This document shows, piece after piece, positions 13,501 through 22,494 of a stretch of 64,000 nucleotides of DNA (position 1 is the stretch's first letter; every line of letters begins with the position of its first letter). The DNA lies in assembly GCA_029706075.1 (NCBI GenBank), contig JAINUG010000216.1, forward strand, positions 1,302,001-1,366,000, read 5' to 3'. The notes under the pieces are model-generated. The model ran no database searches, was not told where the DNA came from, and saw only the letters and a list, made by a program, of their open reading frames with translations. This stretch comes from Aldrovandia affinis. Its lineage: Eukaryota; Chordata; Actinopteri; Notacanthiformes; Halosauridae. A program made the position numbers and the translations under genes.

Positions 13501-15978
13501 CACTGTAGACATCTCCTTCATGTGGATCCCAGCCTCCCCTGCTGTCGCCAACGGTGCCCCTCCTCTTGTTTCAGGCTCGGCCAACATCAACGACAGGAGC
13601 ATGCTGGGAAAGCGGGACAGCGAGATGGCGGTCATTGTGGAGGACACGGAGACGATCACCTCGGTGATGGGCGGGGAGGAATACCAGGCCGGGAAGTTTG
13701 GGCTGCAGCTGAGACTGGAGTGTTTCAGGTTGGTTTTGGCCAGGGGGCAGAATCCACCTCACACACCCCCCCTCCCAGTTACCCCTCCTCCAATCAAACT
13801 CTGGACTCCACTCTCACTTCCTGGAAGGCTTTGTGCATGTTGCTTTATCTCTCCATCCTTACCATATTGACCCAGTCATCTACTGTTTTAACATTTAAAG
13901 TGCAATTTTGACTGCAAATATATGGTCGAAGAAGTACTGTAGCATTATCCCATACACCACTGAGTAAGTATCTCCCCAGAGTAATGACAGTACCTTTGTT
14001 TTTTTATCTCTGGAATTTTTCTGTGTGTATTATATTGCAGCATTATTAAATCAGTGTTATTGTAAATATAGTATAGTATACTATTATTTAGTAGTATAGT
14101 AAATACCATTGGGACTACACATGAGTATTGCATGTTCCTGATTGAAGCCAGGTGAACTGGGACAGGTGCAGAAGGTTTTCATTACACCACTTCCGAGATA
14201 GGTAAATGCATGGATAAGTGGAGAAATGTATTGTGTGGCAGTGTCAATTCCCACTGGGACCACATGTTGTGGTCTGTGTAGCTCAGTAGGTAGAGCATGG
14301 CAATGATTAGGTTGTGGGTTCAAATTCCCATTGGGGCCACATATACTGAAAAATGTATGCATTCACTACTGTAAGTTGCTTTGGATAAAAGCGTCTGCTA
14401 AATGGCATATATTATTATATTATTATTATTATTATTATATTATATAAAATACTAAATTAATGAAGGAAGTGGGGGGAGAGTAATAGTAATAATAGACAAT
14501 ACAGCCATGATAAACAGGCAGGATCACAAAGTGTACCACAGCACCACATCGGAAAACCACAAAAACATAGAAAGCATGGAACAAGTAGCAACAAGTAAAT
14601 GACACCAGCTGGAAGTGACAGTCGATGGACACACAGAGCTGGGAGAACCCCTCCAGGCCGATATGCTGTTCAGGGAGGATATCATAGAGAGGGATCTGTT
14701 GTTTTTGACACAAAAGCATCTCTCAGACGGGAGACATTCCTGTAGGGATCCACGTCCATCAGTATATTTCTTATAGCCCTTTCCTTTCCTCAGAACGATC
14801 CTTGGTGCCTTCACCGACCCCACTATTGACGTAACAGACCCCATCAGTGACCATTTCTACAAGGAGGTGTGGATGGCCACCTGCGCACGCAATGCCTCCA
14901 TCTACCAGAGGGTACTTCACCTCCTTCACCTCCTTCACCACCTGCACCTTTCCCTCTCCTGGGTGGGGCAGGCTTTGTGTAGTGTAATGGTTAGGCAACT
15001 GGACTTGTAACTCAGAGGTTGCTGGTTCAATTCCCAGGTGGAGCATTGCTGTTGTACCCTTGAGCAAGGTACTTGCTTCAGTAAAATATCCAGCTGTATA
15101 AATGGATTGTATGTAAAGAAATGCAAACTGTGTAAGTTGCTCTGGATAAGAGCGTCTGCTAAATACTTAAAATGTAATGTAAAATGTATCCCTACACAAT
15201 GTTTACCAATAACAATAACACATAATTACAATAATAATAATGCATTACATTTATGTAGCGCCTTTCATCTCAAAGGGCTTGATGGTGAAGGGGGGAAACT
15301 ACTTTGTCCCTACAGATAAATCACATCTCCCATAACATGCCTCCCAAACCAAAGCTCTCCTATGACAGTTCATTAATTATTATTTTAGGACAGTCCCAAT
15401 TTTGGTTTCTTCAGCAGAATCACAATTTGCGTGTGATTTTGGGGTTGGCTTGAGGGGCCACTGATGGATTCCTGCCCTGCTGGCTTAGAAATATTTCAAG
15501 TCTGAAGGGAAAAAGTCTCATTGTGGGAGCGTGGGTTGTGTGGAAGACACACTGGGATTGAGACTGTATCTCCTTATTTTAACCTTGCAAATATCGTCCA
15601 TTGATGTAGGTCTGTAACTTGGGTGCCAACCCCCCTTCCCCCTCCACATACATACACACACACACACACACACGCACGCTCTCTCACATACATGCGTACA
15701 TCTCTCTCTCTCTCTCTCACACACACATCTTTCTGTGATTCCCCAACCCCCAGGTATTTCGCTGCTTGCCCTCCAGCGATGTGCGAAGCGTGCTGGAGCT
15801 GGAGGGCTTTCTGTCCAAAGTGGGCCTGGACAGGGAGGACCCAGTCCGAGCTGTGGAGGAGCTGAAGAAGATCCGGGGGTTCCTGGTCCAGTTCCCCCTC
15901 CACTTCCTGAGCGAGGAGAACCTTCTGCCCTCTGTCGGCTCCAAGGAAGCCATGGTTCCAACTGAGATTTGGACCTAA
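1347..15978 (+). CDS. pld1: Phospholipase D1 (C-terminal half, partial gene, 9 exons found)
   Basis: Phospholipase D hydrolyses phosphatidylcholine to phosphatidic acid and choline at cell membranes. Coding exons read at 1347-1465, 1891-2004, 2170-2280, 2377-2465, 5145-5258, 10554-10688, 13575-13728, 14794-14911 and 15754-15978 (stop TAA). All have GT-AG borders, and phases match across every junction except 5258/10554. That junction needs one more short exon, which family knowledge places between HFNYR and [10 protein letters not shown]. About 390 residues are visible. They include TPRMPWHDI, the stretch [32 protein letters not shown], the second HKD motif ([12 protein letters not shown]: His, Lys, Asp) followed by [20 protein letters not shown], and the end [22 protein letters not shown] and the [11 protein letters not shown] tail fit PLD1 better than PLD2. 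Fish often keep two pld1 copies, and I cannot say which this is. The introns hold SINEs, two Tc1-like elements and a partial copy of the catalytic exon. Confidence 0.93.
1475..1506. repeat. (AC)n microsatellite
   Basis: A pure CA dinucleotide run starts about ten bases after the donor of the first visible pld1 exon. Confidence 0.9.
2008..2134. repeat. Interrupted (AC)n microsatellite
   Basis: Runs of CA with ACTC, ATAT and AAAT interruptions fill most of the 165-base intron between two pld1 exons. The open frames seen through this tract are repeat artefacts. Confidence 0.9.
2855..3853. mobile_element. Possible nonautonomous hAT-like element
   Basis: The left end CAGGGGCTCTCAGCC and the right end TGTTGAGAAACCCT resemble the inverted ends of common fish hAT elements of the type CAGGGGTTCTCAACC. 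No transposase frame and no clean 8-base target duplication are visible. A GGCT tetranucleotide run at about 3218-3245 lies inside. Confidence 0.35.
3218..3252. repeat. (GGCT)n / (AGCT)n simple repeat
   Basis: A short run of GGCT units passes into AGCT units. Confidence 0.8.
4010..4195 (+). mobile_element. tRNA-derived SINE (family A)
   Basis: A tRNA-like A box (TGGCGTAGCGGTCTAACGC) opens the element, and it ends with GAGGGTATAATTGG and an A-rich tail. The same head or tail is shared with copies at 5395-5762, 36096-36475 and 37675-37995. This copy has a deleted middle. Confidence 0.6.
5145..5258 (+). CDS. pld1: pld1 exon with the LLPGFEG loop
   Basis: This exon lies 2.7 kb downstream of the previous one. 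Its acceptor is TTACCCCCCAG and its donor is CAG/GTGAGG. It encodes [19 protein letters not shown] and then the Gly-rich [16 protein letters not shown]. It begins and ends inside Arg codons, so the next exon must start with one base of a split codon. Confidence 0.9.
5395..5762 (-). mobile_element. tRNA-derived SINE (family A), reverse orientation
   Basis: On the minus strand the element starts CCTCCCGGGTGGTGTAGCGG (A box) and contains the B-box-like GAGTTCAATTCC. It has the diagnostic CTAGGGGGCGGCAACTGG segment and ends in CCAATTTAGTAGCC-type tail sequence. The matching plus-strand copy at 36096 shares the CTAGGGGGCGG core and the GCTGTCCGCCCCAG block. Confidence 0.65.
6454..6549 (+). pseudogene. 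Partial duplicate of the pld1 HKD exon
   Basis: This stretch repeats the 3' two thirds of the catalytic exon at 10554-10688 and continues into about 150 bases of the following intron (to about 6700). The reading frame is open ([20 protein letters not shown], then [11 protein letters not shown]), HKD residues are intact, and the donor GTGAGAGAAG is kept. By eye there are about eight differences in 94 exon bases; six are synonymous and the other two give R to Q and E to K. The part coding for [10 protein letters not shown] is missing. The only AG giving a phase compatible with the real exon (6452-6453) has no good pyrimidine tract. It is either a dead partial duplication or a cryptic alternative exon. 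Confidence 0.75.
6700..8040. other. pld1 intron sequence without recognised features
   Basis: Ordinary AT-rich intron. I see no exon, no tRNA-like box and no inverted terminal repeat. The missing short pld1 exon was looked for here and not found. Confidence 0.4.
8085..8280 (-). mobile_element. Old tRNA-derived SINE with (ATT)n tail, reverse orientation
   Basis: Read on the minus strand, a tRNA-like B box (GTGGGCTCAAATATC) is followed by the AAGTTGCTCTGGATAAAG tail and then an (AAT)n run (plus-strand ATT at 8085-8127). Confidence 0.5.
8284..8420 (-). mobile_element. tRNA-derived SINE (family B), reverse orientation
   Basis: The minus strand gives GGCTCAGTAGGTAGAGCATG (A box), GGGTTCAATTTCC (B box), and the tail GTAAGTCGCTTTGGATAAAA. 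It is the mirror of the plus-strand copy at 14268-14412. Confidence 0.7.
8948..10109 (+). mobile_element. Tc1/mariner element, nearly intact
   Basis: Terminal inverted repeats start CACTATATGGCCAAAAGT at 8948 and end CATATAGTG at 10109, flanked on both sides by the TA target duplication. The 1162-base length is normal for Tc1-like elements. It sits in a pld1 intron in the same orientation as the gene and carries a transposase frame with two stops. Confidence 0.93.
9085..10029 (+). pseudogene. Tc1-like transposase with two nonsense codons
   Basis: The frame runs from ATG at 9085 ([13 protein letters not shown]) to TAA at 10029, full Tc1 length, with a helix-turn-helix N-terminal region and a DDE/D core. 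WSDESRF holds the first Asp, [11 protein letters not shown] the second, and [14 protein letters not shown] the closing Asp/Glu region. Two in-frame TGA codons lie at 9250-9252 and 9289-9291. Both can be explained by CpG decay of CGA arginine codons. The catalytic half downstream of 9292 is uninterrupted. The element is probably dead but recently inserted. Confidence 0.9.
10554..10688 (+). CDS. pld1: pld1 exon carrying the C-terminal HKD catalytic motif
   Basis: The 135-base exon follows the acceptor CTCCTGCAG and ends ATTG before GTGAGAGAAG. It starts in phase 1 (TG GAT GAG CAG TGG), giving [19 protein letters not shown], and continues to [18 protein letters not shown]. His, Lys and Asp of the HxKxxxxD motif are all present, so this copy is competent. 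The next exon completes the Gly codon and gives [16 protein letters not shown], the usual continuation in the family. Confidence 0.92.
11004..11162 (+). mobile_element. 3' end fragment of a Tc1-like element
   Basis: The segment matches, by eye, the right end of the element at 52830-53619. It shares TTTTTGGTAACCTAAAC, ACCATTTCAGGTTATTCACT and the end TTTTGACCAGTAGTG followed by TA. No transposase remains. Confidence 0.8.
12246..13250 (-). mobile_element. Degraded Tc1-like element
   Basis: Ends GGCTCCATTTTTATTCAG (left) and TGAATAAAAACGGAGCC (right) form inverted repeats near TA-rich flanks. The minus strand holds a broken transposase. One frame (about 12985-12770) gives [20 protein letters not shown]; after a frameshift another (about 12740-12441) gives [16 protein letters not shown]. 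The SPDLNPIE motif has lost residues, so the transposase is inactive. Confidence 0.85.
13575..13728 (+). CDS. pld1: pld1 exon following the HKD exon
   Basis: The acceptor TTGTTTCAG is followed by GC TCG GCC AAC, completing Gly and giving [19 protein letters not shown], which in this family follows the HKD motif directly. It ends TGTTTCAG/GTTGGT. The longer open frame in register continues into the intron and should not be taken as coding. Confidence 0.92.
14268..14412 (+). mobile_element. tRNA-derived SINE (family B)
   Basis: A box TGTAGCTCAGTAGGTAGAGC, B box GTGGGTTCAAATTCC and tail GTAAGTTGCTTTGGATAAAA are followed by GCGTCTGCTAAATGGC and an (ATT)n run. It is not a tRNA gene: there is no cloverleaf 3' half and the LINE-like tail follows. 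Confidence 0.75.
14794..14911 (+). CDS. pld1: pld1 penultimate coding exon
   Basis: It runs from CCTTTCCTCAG to AGG/GTACTT and encodes [19 protein letters not shown] and then [19 protein letters not shown]. The residues match the family segment leading into VFRCLP. Confidence 0.9.
14964..15185 (+). mobile_element. tRNA-derived SINE (family C)
   Basis: A box TGTAGTGTAATGGTTAGGCA, B box GCTGGTTCAATTCCC, a middle segment ATATCCAGCTGTATAAATGG and tail GTAAGTTGCTCTGGATAAGA, GCGTCTGCTAAATAC. Close copies lie at 38222-38455 and 42318-42543. Confidence 0.8.
15655..15728. repeat. (CA)n / (CT)n microsatellite
   Basis: A CA run followed by a CT run lies directly upstream of the last pld1 coding exon and overlaps the pyrimidine-rich region before its acceptor. 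Confidence 0.85.
15754..15978 (+). CDS. pld1: pld1 last coding exon
   Basis: The acceptor CCCCAACCCCCAG precedes [20 protein letters not shown], and the exon closes with VPTEIWT and TAA at 15976-15978. The C-terminal Trp-Thr end is typical of vertebrate PLD1 and PLD2, whose free C-terminus is needed for activity. A 227-codon open frame on the opposite strand over this exon is a shadow. Confidence 0.93.
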   Translation, partial: VFRCLPSSDVRSVLELEGFLSKVGLDREDPVRAVEELKKIRGFLVQFPLHFLSEENLLPSVGSKEAMVPTEIWT

Positions 15979-18800
15979 GATGCAGGGTGGGGGAGAGCGG
16001 AAACCAGGACCGGAACCAAAACCATGCATCCGTGGCCATGCAGCCAGCTCCACACCTCAAGCGCAGCAAGACAGAAGTGTGTAGAGCAGTGAAGCCTGTA
16101 GCAGCTGGACCTCCATGTGCCAGCTGACAGAAACCTTGCAGTCTGAAGCAGTTTGCCACATTAAGAGAGATTTTTGTATCTTCTCCTTGGATTTTTAACA
16201 ATCTTTTTTTTAATACTAATATTGGGGGAAAATAACACTATGCAGGTAAAAAAAAAGACATGAACGTTTAACTGATACTAATCTGCATGTGTATTTTGAC
16301 CTGTATTGCTGTGTGATGTAAAGATTAATTAATAAGTGTTCCTGTTTAAAAGAGCAAACTAAATCAATGGGATGATGGTTGCTAATCTAATATTTCCATG
16401 TCCTTTGTTTGTCTTTGATACCTGGTATCATATATTCTAGAGTCATATGTGATTGTGTATTCTATCAAGTGGTACAATACCACCTGAAAGGGCAATGTAC
16501 ATATGATGGTTTCTGTCGCGTGATCCAGTTTTGCAACAGCAGTATGTCCCAGCCCTGGTTCTTGGTGCACACTGTGTGACCTGGCTCATTCCAGCCAACC
16601 TAACATTTAATTATTGTTTCATTGAGTTATTCATTCAATACTGATCTGGATTTGACATCACTTAACGTATCTGTTGATACAGATCTGGGTTTTTGGAAGG
16701 ATATTTTCTGAGAAACAGGCACTCAAATTGCAAAGGTATTTTTCTGAAACAGAATGAATTTGTCATTTGTGAAAAGATGAGTATTCAATGTGATTTTGTG
16801 AGTTTTTAATTGAAAAACTAGTTCAGCTTTATTGAAACCACTCAACCAAATTAGTTCACCGGTTTAGTTTAGTTTAACAAAAAAGAATGTTGGATAAAAT
16901 AACTCTTATTTTGGCACAAACACATAATGCACATTTCAGCACATTTTTTTCACAAACAATTTATCCCAGATTAGATGTAGAAGTTTAAAAATCAGCATAC
17001 AGTTTATAGCTTGTTCAAACTCAATCAATTGGTAGCTCTGCTGGAAAGACAGTGTACACAATGTGCCTCAGGACCAGGGTAAAGAGACCCAGGGCGACAC
17101 GATGTATACTACATTACTTTTAAGTCCGTACACTCAGTGCCTTGTAAAGCGAACTAGAATTACTGTACTCCATTACACACATTCCGCTAACCAAGCAGGA
17201 TGGGTTTTTTTCTTGAGTGATTATAGTGACACCTTGCTCAGTTGTGCTTTGAAACAACATTTTAAGTGCTGTCTCATGGTGAGGTTTCATGGTTTCAATA
17301 GCCAATCAGGAGTGAGGACAGACAATCGGATTGCTCAGTTGTGAGTGTCTTCCAGTGATCCAGTCATCACCCTCACCATTGTCATGGTTACGCAGAGTCA
17401 GTGGATGTTTTATGACCATTTCGATGGGGAATTAACAGGGGCACTCTGGAATGGACCCCACCAGCACCCACATCAGTGTGTCTAACTTCCTCTTTTCTCC
17501 AGGGTGCCCCCTGTGGCTCAATTTTGGACTAAACTTTTATTACATGACCACTGCCGTTAAATTTACTTCACTGGTTTACTGCACTGCAACGTTTTGCACA
17601 TAATATTAATGTCATGTCAAAAAGCAAATGCATTTGTTCGTGTTTATAATTGCGCACGTGATGGGAAAATGTAAACGATTAAACGTAATCGATTTGTGTT
17701 GATGTTGTGTTGGTGTTGTTGAAGTTTTTTGTTGTCCCTCTTTCTCTTTTTATCATTGTCACATGCCATGTGACAATCCTGTCGTGGAAATTCTACTATT
17801 CAAAGGAAGAGAGACTGTGATCTTAGTTCACTCAAGCTTTTATTTTTGATAAGACAGGGAAGCAGTCTAACACTCTTGCGCAAAGAATGTCAGAGTATCT
17901 CCGAAGAGACAAAGGAATCACAACAGTATACATTTCTTACATTCGAGGTGACCATCGCCCTTTGGAATTTCACCCATTGGTCATGGCTGAAATCCCTCCT
18001 TTATTGATGGGTCAAATATCCGTTTTTCCCTCCCACAATACACGTTTCTTGCATACATTAGGAAGGGGCAACTTTCAACTTGCAACCCTTCTGGAAATTT
18101 CCAACAGTTTTGTTATGATTATACAGCAGTATATCAGAGGTCTATGAGACAAGACAAGCCTATGACCTTAATTTTCAGCCCTAATCTTGCAGATTATACA
18201 TCCTCCCACCGGTGGCAACACACACACTCATCTCTGTACAGATGGGGTAGTATATTCTTGCGGAAAGAGAAAGTCAAACAAGGCGTTGGTCCTTGCAGCA
18301 CACTAACAAGCAGAAAGCGGCCTAACTAAATGTTTCCCTTACAGTCCCCAGACGAGAACAGAGCAGTCGGAGACGGAGAGTGGGTTTTTGGGTCCGAGGA
18401 CCAGACCTTCTCCCAGACATGGGGAACAGAAAGACAGCGAGAGCGCAATAAACAAAATAATATACAAATATTTGTCTGTCGCCCTCATGGGTTCGGGACG
18501 GAAAACAATAAACCCAAAATAACAAACGAAATCAAACTAAGCCTTTCGGCAAACATTTAACACATATACAACTTTCAGGTACTGCTCTCGGTCTCAACAG
18601 CCTCAACAGCCAACTTCCTGGTTCCAGCCCCCTGCTAAAGAGAGCAGAGCAGTTTTAAACACACAGGTATAATTATCAGACACAAGACAGGTGTGTGCTC
18701 TGGCTGCTCAAGAAAATTATATTTAAATATTTATCTGGGCAGTAAGTGTTTATTTATAAAACATTTATAAAACATATAACATTAGAATAACATAAAACTA
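15979..18800. other. 3' flank of pld1; possible ERV solo LTR near 17.8-18.6 kb
   Basis: The first part is presumably pld1 3' UTR. From about 17785 (TGTCGTGGAAATTCTAC) to about 18590 the sequence looks LTR-like, with a possible start TG, a polyadenylation-type AATAAA at about 18448 and no coding capacity. No target duplication or internal retroviral gene was found, so the LTR reading is weak. Nothing else is recognised. Confidence 0.25.
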
Positions 18801-19232
18801 GCTGGGTCTATCCTGAGCAGGAAGCATGGCCTTCCCACGTTTGTCCACGAAAGGTTGAGCTGGACTCTCGCCGACCAATCACCAGCTGACTCGGATCCGA
18901 GATTGAGTGGTTGTGCGTGGACGTTGCCGGTTTAAAAATCGTAAACGTCTACAAGCCTCCTCACTCGCGATTCACACCAGCGTCTGTCCCGGTGTTCCCT
19001 CACCCCTGTCTTTATATTGGCGACTTCAATTGCCAGCATGAAGACTGGGGGTACAACACTAACACATCCGACGGAGAGAACCTGGCTGCCTGGGCAGCCA
19101 ACAACTGCCTGACCTTGTTACACGATCCCAAGGGTCCAGCCAGTTTTCTCTCCGGTCGCTGGAATACTGGGACTAATCCAAGACCTGGCTTTCTCGAGTG
19201 TCGGCGTAGACAACCAGCTCCCTGACAGACGT

Positions 19233-20850
19233 GTGCTCGGAAATTTCCCACGGTCCCAACATCGACCATCGCTGATAACCGTACCCAAACTTGTGGACAT
19301 TGTCCCGAGTGGGCCGGTGAAGCGATGGAATTTCCGAAAGGCCAACTGGAAACGCTTCCGCCTCCTCACCAACAAATCCACGAGGCATTTTCCATCGCCT
19401 AATACCAACAGTGTGGATGAGGCATACCAGGACTTCTGCAGTGTGCTAGTGAAAGCGGCCAAAAAATCCATCCCACGTGGACGTCGCAACAGCTACAAAC
19501 CATGCTGGGATGCGGAGTGTGAGAATCTCTACTGCGCCTTCCTCCAGGCTCCTGTAGGAACCGAGTCAAACAGGGCTGCTACAGCCCTGTTGTCAAGACT
19601 CGGTCGGAGGAGACAAGAGCGCTGGGAGGAGGCTGTCAATACCATCGACTTCTCACACTCCGACCGCAAGGCATGGAGTATCCTGAACAACTTCACTGGC
19701 AGGTCAAGACACTCCCCTCGTCACTGCCCCATTTCTGCAAATAAAATCGCATTTCAATTTGTGAAAAATGGGGTATACGAGGGTAAAGACCGCGAGTCAT
19801 CACGACTCGTGGCAAAAGAAGTGTCTGACCTCTGGAGGGCCCCAACACCTAGTAGTGACAACATCTCCGGCGAATTCACACCGGAGGGGTTCGCTACTGC
19901 CCTCCAGCACATAAAGCCAGGAAAAGCTCCGGGCCCTGACTCCATCTGCCTGGAGCTTATACTCCATGCTGCGCCTGCTCTGAAGTCCTGGTTAAGAGCT
20001 TTCCTCTCTTCCTGCTTGCGCCAACTGAAGATCCCCAAAATCTGGAGAAGAGCCCTAGTTGCCGTGATCCCGAAGCCGAATAAGCCTGAAGGGGACCCTA
20101 AGAGCTACCGTCCCATCTCTTTGCTCTGCATCCCCTTCAAGATCCTTGCGCGTCTTATCTACGCCCGCGTCGAACCGATCGTCGACCCACTGCTCCCCCG
20201 GGACTTTGTTGACCCAAGACATCGAGGACAGCTTCTCGGTCAAAAAGAAGGCTGGAGCCGTTTTTGTCAATCTGACGGCTGCCTACGACACCGTATGGCA
20301 TCGTGGCCTCACCTGCAAGCTGCTCCGCCTGCTGCCGGACAGGCACATGGTCAGAATGATCATGGAGCTTGTCCGAAATCGCAGCTTCACCCTCACCACC
20401 GGTAGCGGACAGCGAAGTAGGTTACGACGCCTCAAGAACGGCGTCCCCCAGGGAACGGTCCTGGCCCCCCTCATCTATAACATCTACACCTATGACTTGC
20501 CTGACACAGTCTCGCGGAAGTATGCCTATGCAGATGACCTCGCGTTGGTGTACTCTGCTGGAGACTGGCAGTCATTGGAGGGGACATTAGGCCAGGATAT
20601 GAAGACACTAGTGGCATACCTCCAGAAATGGAGATTGAAGCTCAGCGAGGCAAAGACGGTGTTGGCAGCCTTCCATCTTTACAACAAGGAGGCCAAACGT
20701 GAGCTCCGAGTAAATATCGGCGGAATACCCCTGCCATGTTGCGCTGAGCCAACATACCTCGGCGTGACACTGGACAGGTCGCTCACGTTTCGCAGACACC
20801 TCGCGTCACTGCGCAAGAAGCTAACATCTCGTGTGGCATTGATGAGGTGA
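19233..20850 (+). pseudogene. LINE reverse transcriptase, frameshifted
   Basis: Two overlapping frames cover the polymerase. The first (19233-about 20200) contains the region up to RLIYARVEPIVDPLLPRD; the second (about 20200-20850) starts LTQDIEDSFSVKKKAGAVFV and runs through the YADD box to LGVTLDRSLTFRRHL. The segment that normally carries the QAGFR-type motif between them is deleted, which explains the frame change. The YADD aspartates are intact. Confidence 0.85.
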
Positions 20851-21454
20851 CTAGTCGGGTCAGGCTGGGGCACCGGGGCAAGAACATTGCGTACGGCTGG
20901 CCTGGCCCTCGTTTACTCGACTAGTGAGTACTGCGCGCCAGTATGGTGTCGCAGTGCTCACACCCGCCTCATCGATACACCTATCAACGAAGCATTGCGC
21001 ATTGTGACAGGATGCCTGCGTCCCACTCCTGTGGACAACCTCTCCATCCTTGCAGGCATCCAGCCCGCTAACGTCTCGCATGCCGGGCCATGGAGCTAAA
21101 CCATCTGCTTCATGAAAGGCTCACTCTAACAACTGAGCCTCCCCGGCGCCTCAAGTCGAGACACCCATTTGTGCCCGCCGCACGGGAACTCCTGCAGCAA
21201 TGCAGCGATCTTAATATCAGTGCGGCACGGTGGGTGGATTACACCTGGGGCCTCATTTATAAAACGTACTTACGCACAAATTTGATCTTAGAACGTGCGT
21301 ACGCTCAAATCCACGTCAAAGTTCAGATTTATAAAAACGGTCTTTGACGTGGAAATGTACTTACCTCCACGTCAGGTTTCAACCTGGCGTACGCACTTTT
21401 CCTTGTGGCAATGTTTGAGTACTGCAGGTATTCGCGGTCTCGTCTCTTCTCTGT

Positions 21455-21845
21455 CCTGACCCCTCGCTGGTGAAATTATCTTCCGCAATCGGCCAGGACC
21501 GCGGAATCACTTGCGATCTTCCGCGAGAGACTCAAAACCCACCTTTTCAGACTCCACTACCACTGAATTCTGTACATCTAGCTAATTGTCATCACCACTG
21601 CCTACTTGCTCAACACTATATACCCCTGCTTACTCCATTAAAAAATAATAATTGACTAACCTTTTCCTTCCCAGTGTTACAGGTATGGTACGCAGCTGCC
21701 TGCAATGGTTTATTGCTGTATTACTGCACTGATCTCTTGCGCGTACTATGATTGTTCCTACCATGTATTAATGTACATATTGTAAGTCGCTCTGGATAAG
21801 AGCATCTGCTAAATGCTTAAAATGTAAATGTAATGTAAAATGTAT
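21455..21845 (+). mobile_element. L2-type LINE 3' end, 5' truncated
   Basis: The frame ending IFRERLKTHLFRLHYH and stop at about 21566 is the usual C-terminus of fish L2-group reverse transcriptases. The 3' UTR ends GTAAGTCGCTCTGGATAAGA, GCATCTGCTAAATGC and AAATGTAAATGTAATG repeats. It lies inside the Harbinger-like element and is therefore the younger insertion. Its tail is the same as the tails of the family B and C SINEs. Confidence 0.8.
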
Positions 21846-21892
21846 TCGAAAATCTAACAGCGCCAACATGTCGTCTGCTGCCTAATTGTTTC

Positions 21893-21962
<70 letters not shown>

Positions 21963-21964
21963 TT
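21893..21964. repeat. (ATT)n (AGT)n compound microsatellite
   Basis: About nine ATT units pass directly into about a dozen AGT units. Confidence 0.9.
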
Positions 21965-22299
21965 ACCAGATCGAACACATTGCTTAGGCTATACGTAATG
22001 GTTTGCACAATACATTTATTAATAAATTAAAACAACATAAGCTAAGCTACTTGTGGAAAACAAAACAAAAACACACATTGGTTTTCCAAAACTACCCCAA
22101 TTAGCATAATTGACACATCCTTGAAATGTATTTAATACATATTATGGTTCCACGCGTGTAAAACACTTCGGTCAATCTGTAGGCTATAAAATAGAATGGA
22201 TTCGCTTCTCGAAGATATCGCCAACCGCAATAAGAAGGGAACGAGTTATTAGAGATTTTGACCTCAGTTTTAAATCAGTTTAAAAATTATTTACGTCCT

Positions 22300-22494
22300 T
22301 CAGGGACCTTTGCTGCCCCCGTTCACAGCCTGGGCTACAGACTGCCAGGCCACGTACTTGGTTGTACTGGTAAAGCCATTGGAAAGGCTCCCAAACAGCG
22401 TCCCTGCACGCAGCTGCACCTCCGCCAACAAGACCTCGATTTCCGCCTCGCTAAAATTCTTTTTCTTGCAGCTCGCCATTATCAAGTAGAACAT
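22300..22494 (-). CDS. Myb/SANT-like protein fragment of the Harbinger-like element
   Basis: The minus frame (start at 22494, or the in-frame Met at 22479) reads MASCKKKNFSEAEIEVLLAE and then LFGSLSNGFTSTTKYVAW. This has the spacing of Trp and hydrophobic residues of the SANT/MADF-like domain in PIF/Harbinger second proteins and in NAIF1-like proteins. Such a protein brings the transposase to the element ends. The frame stops at 22300, after about 60 residues. It is either truncated or spliced onward; no continuation was found. Confidence 0.6.
   Translation of the reverse strand: MFYLIMASCKKKNFSEAEIEVLLAEVQLRAGTLFGSLSNGFTSTTKYVAWQSVAQAVNGGSKGP

Noticed and set aside
13397-13870. A 157-codon open frame overlapping the pld1 exon
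   Set aside because: Only 13575-13728 has splice borders and family homology. The rest is intron read-through in a different frame.
14268-14340. tRNA-like A and B boxes
   Set aside because: The sequence continues into the LINE-like tail and lacks a foldable 3' acceptor half, so it is a SINE head, as are the similar sites at 14985, 36110, 38240 and 42330.
15518-16201. A 227-codon minus-strand open frame
   Set aside because: It is antisense to the last pld1 exon and runs through a CA/CT repeat. Nothing in it is recognisable.
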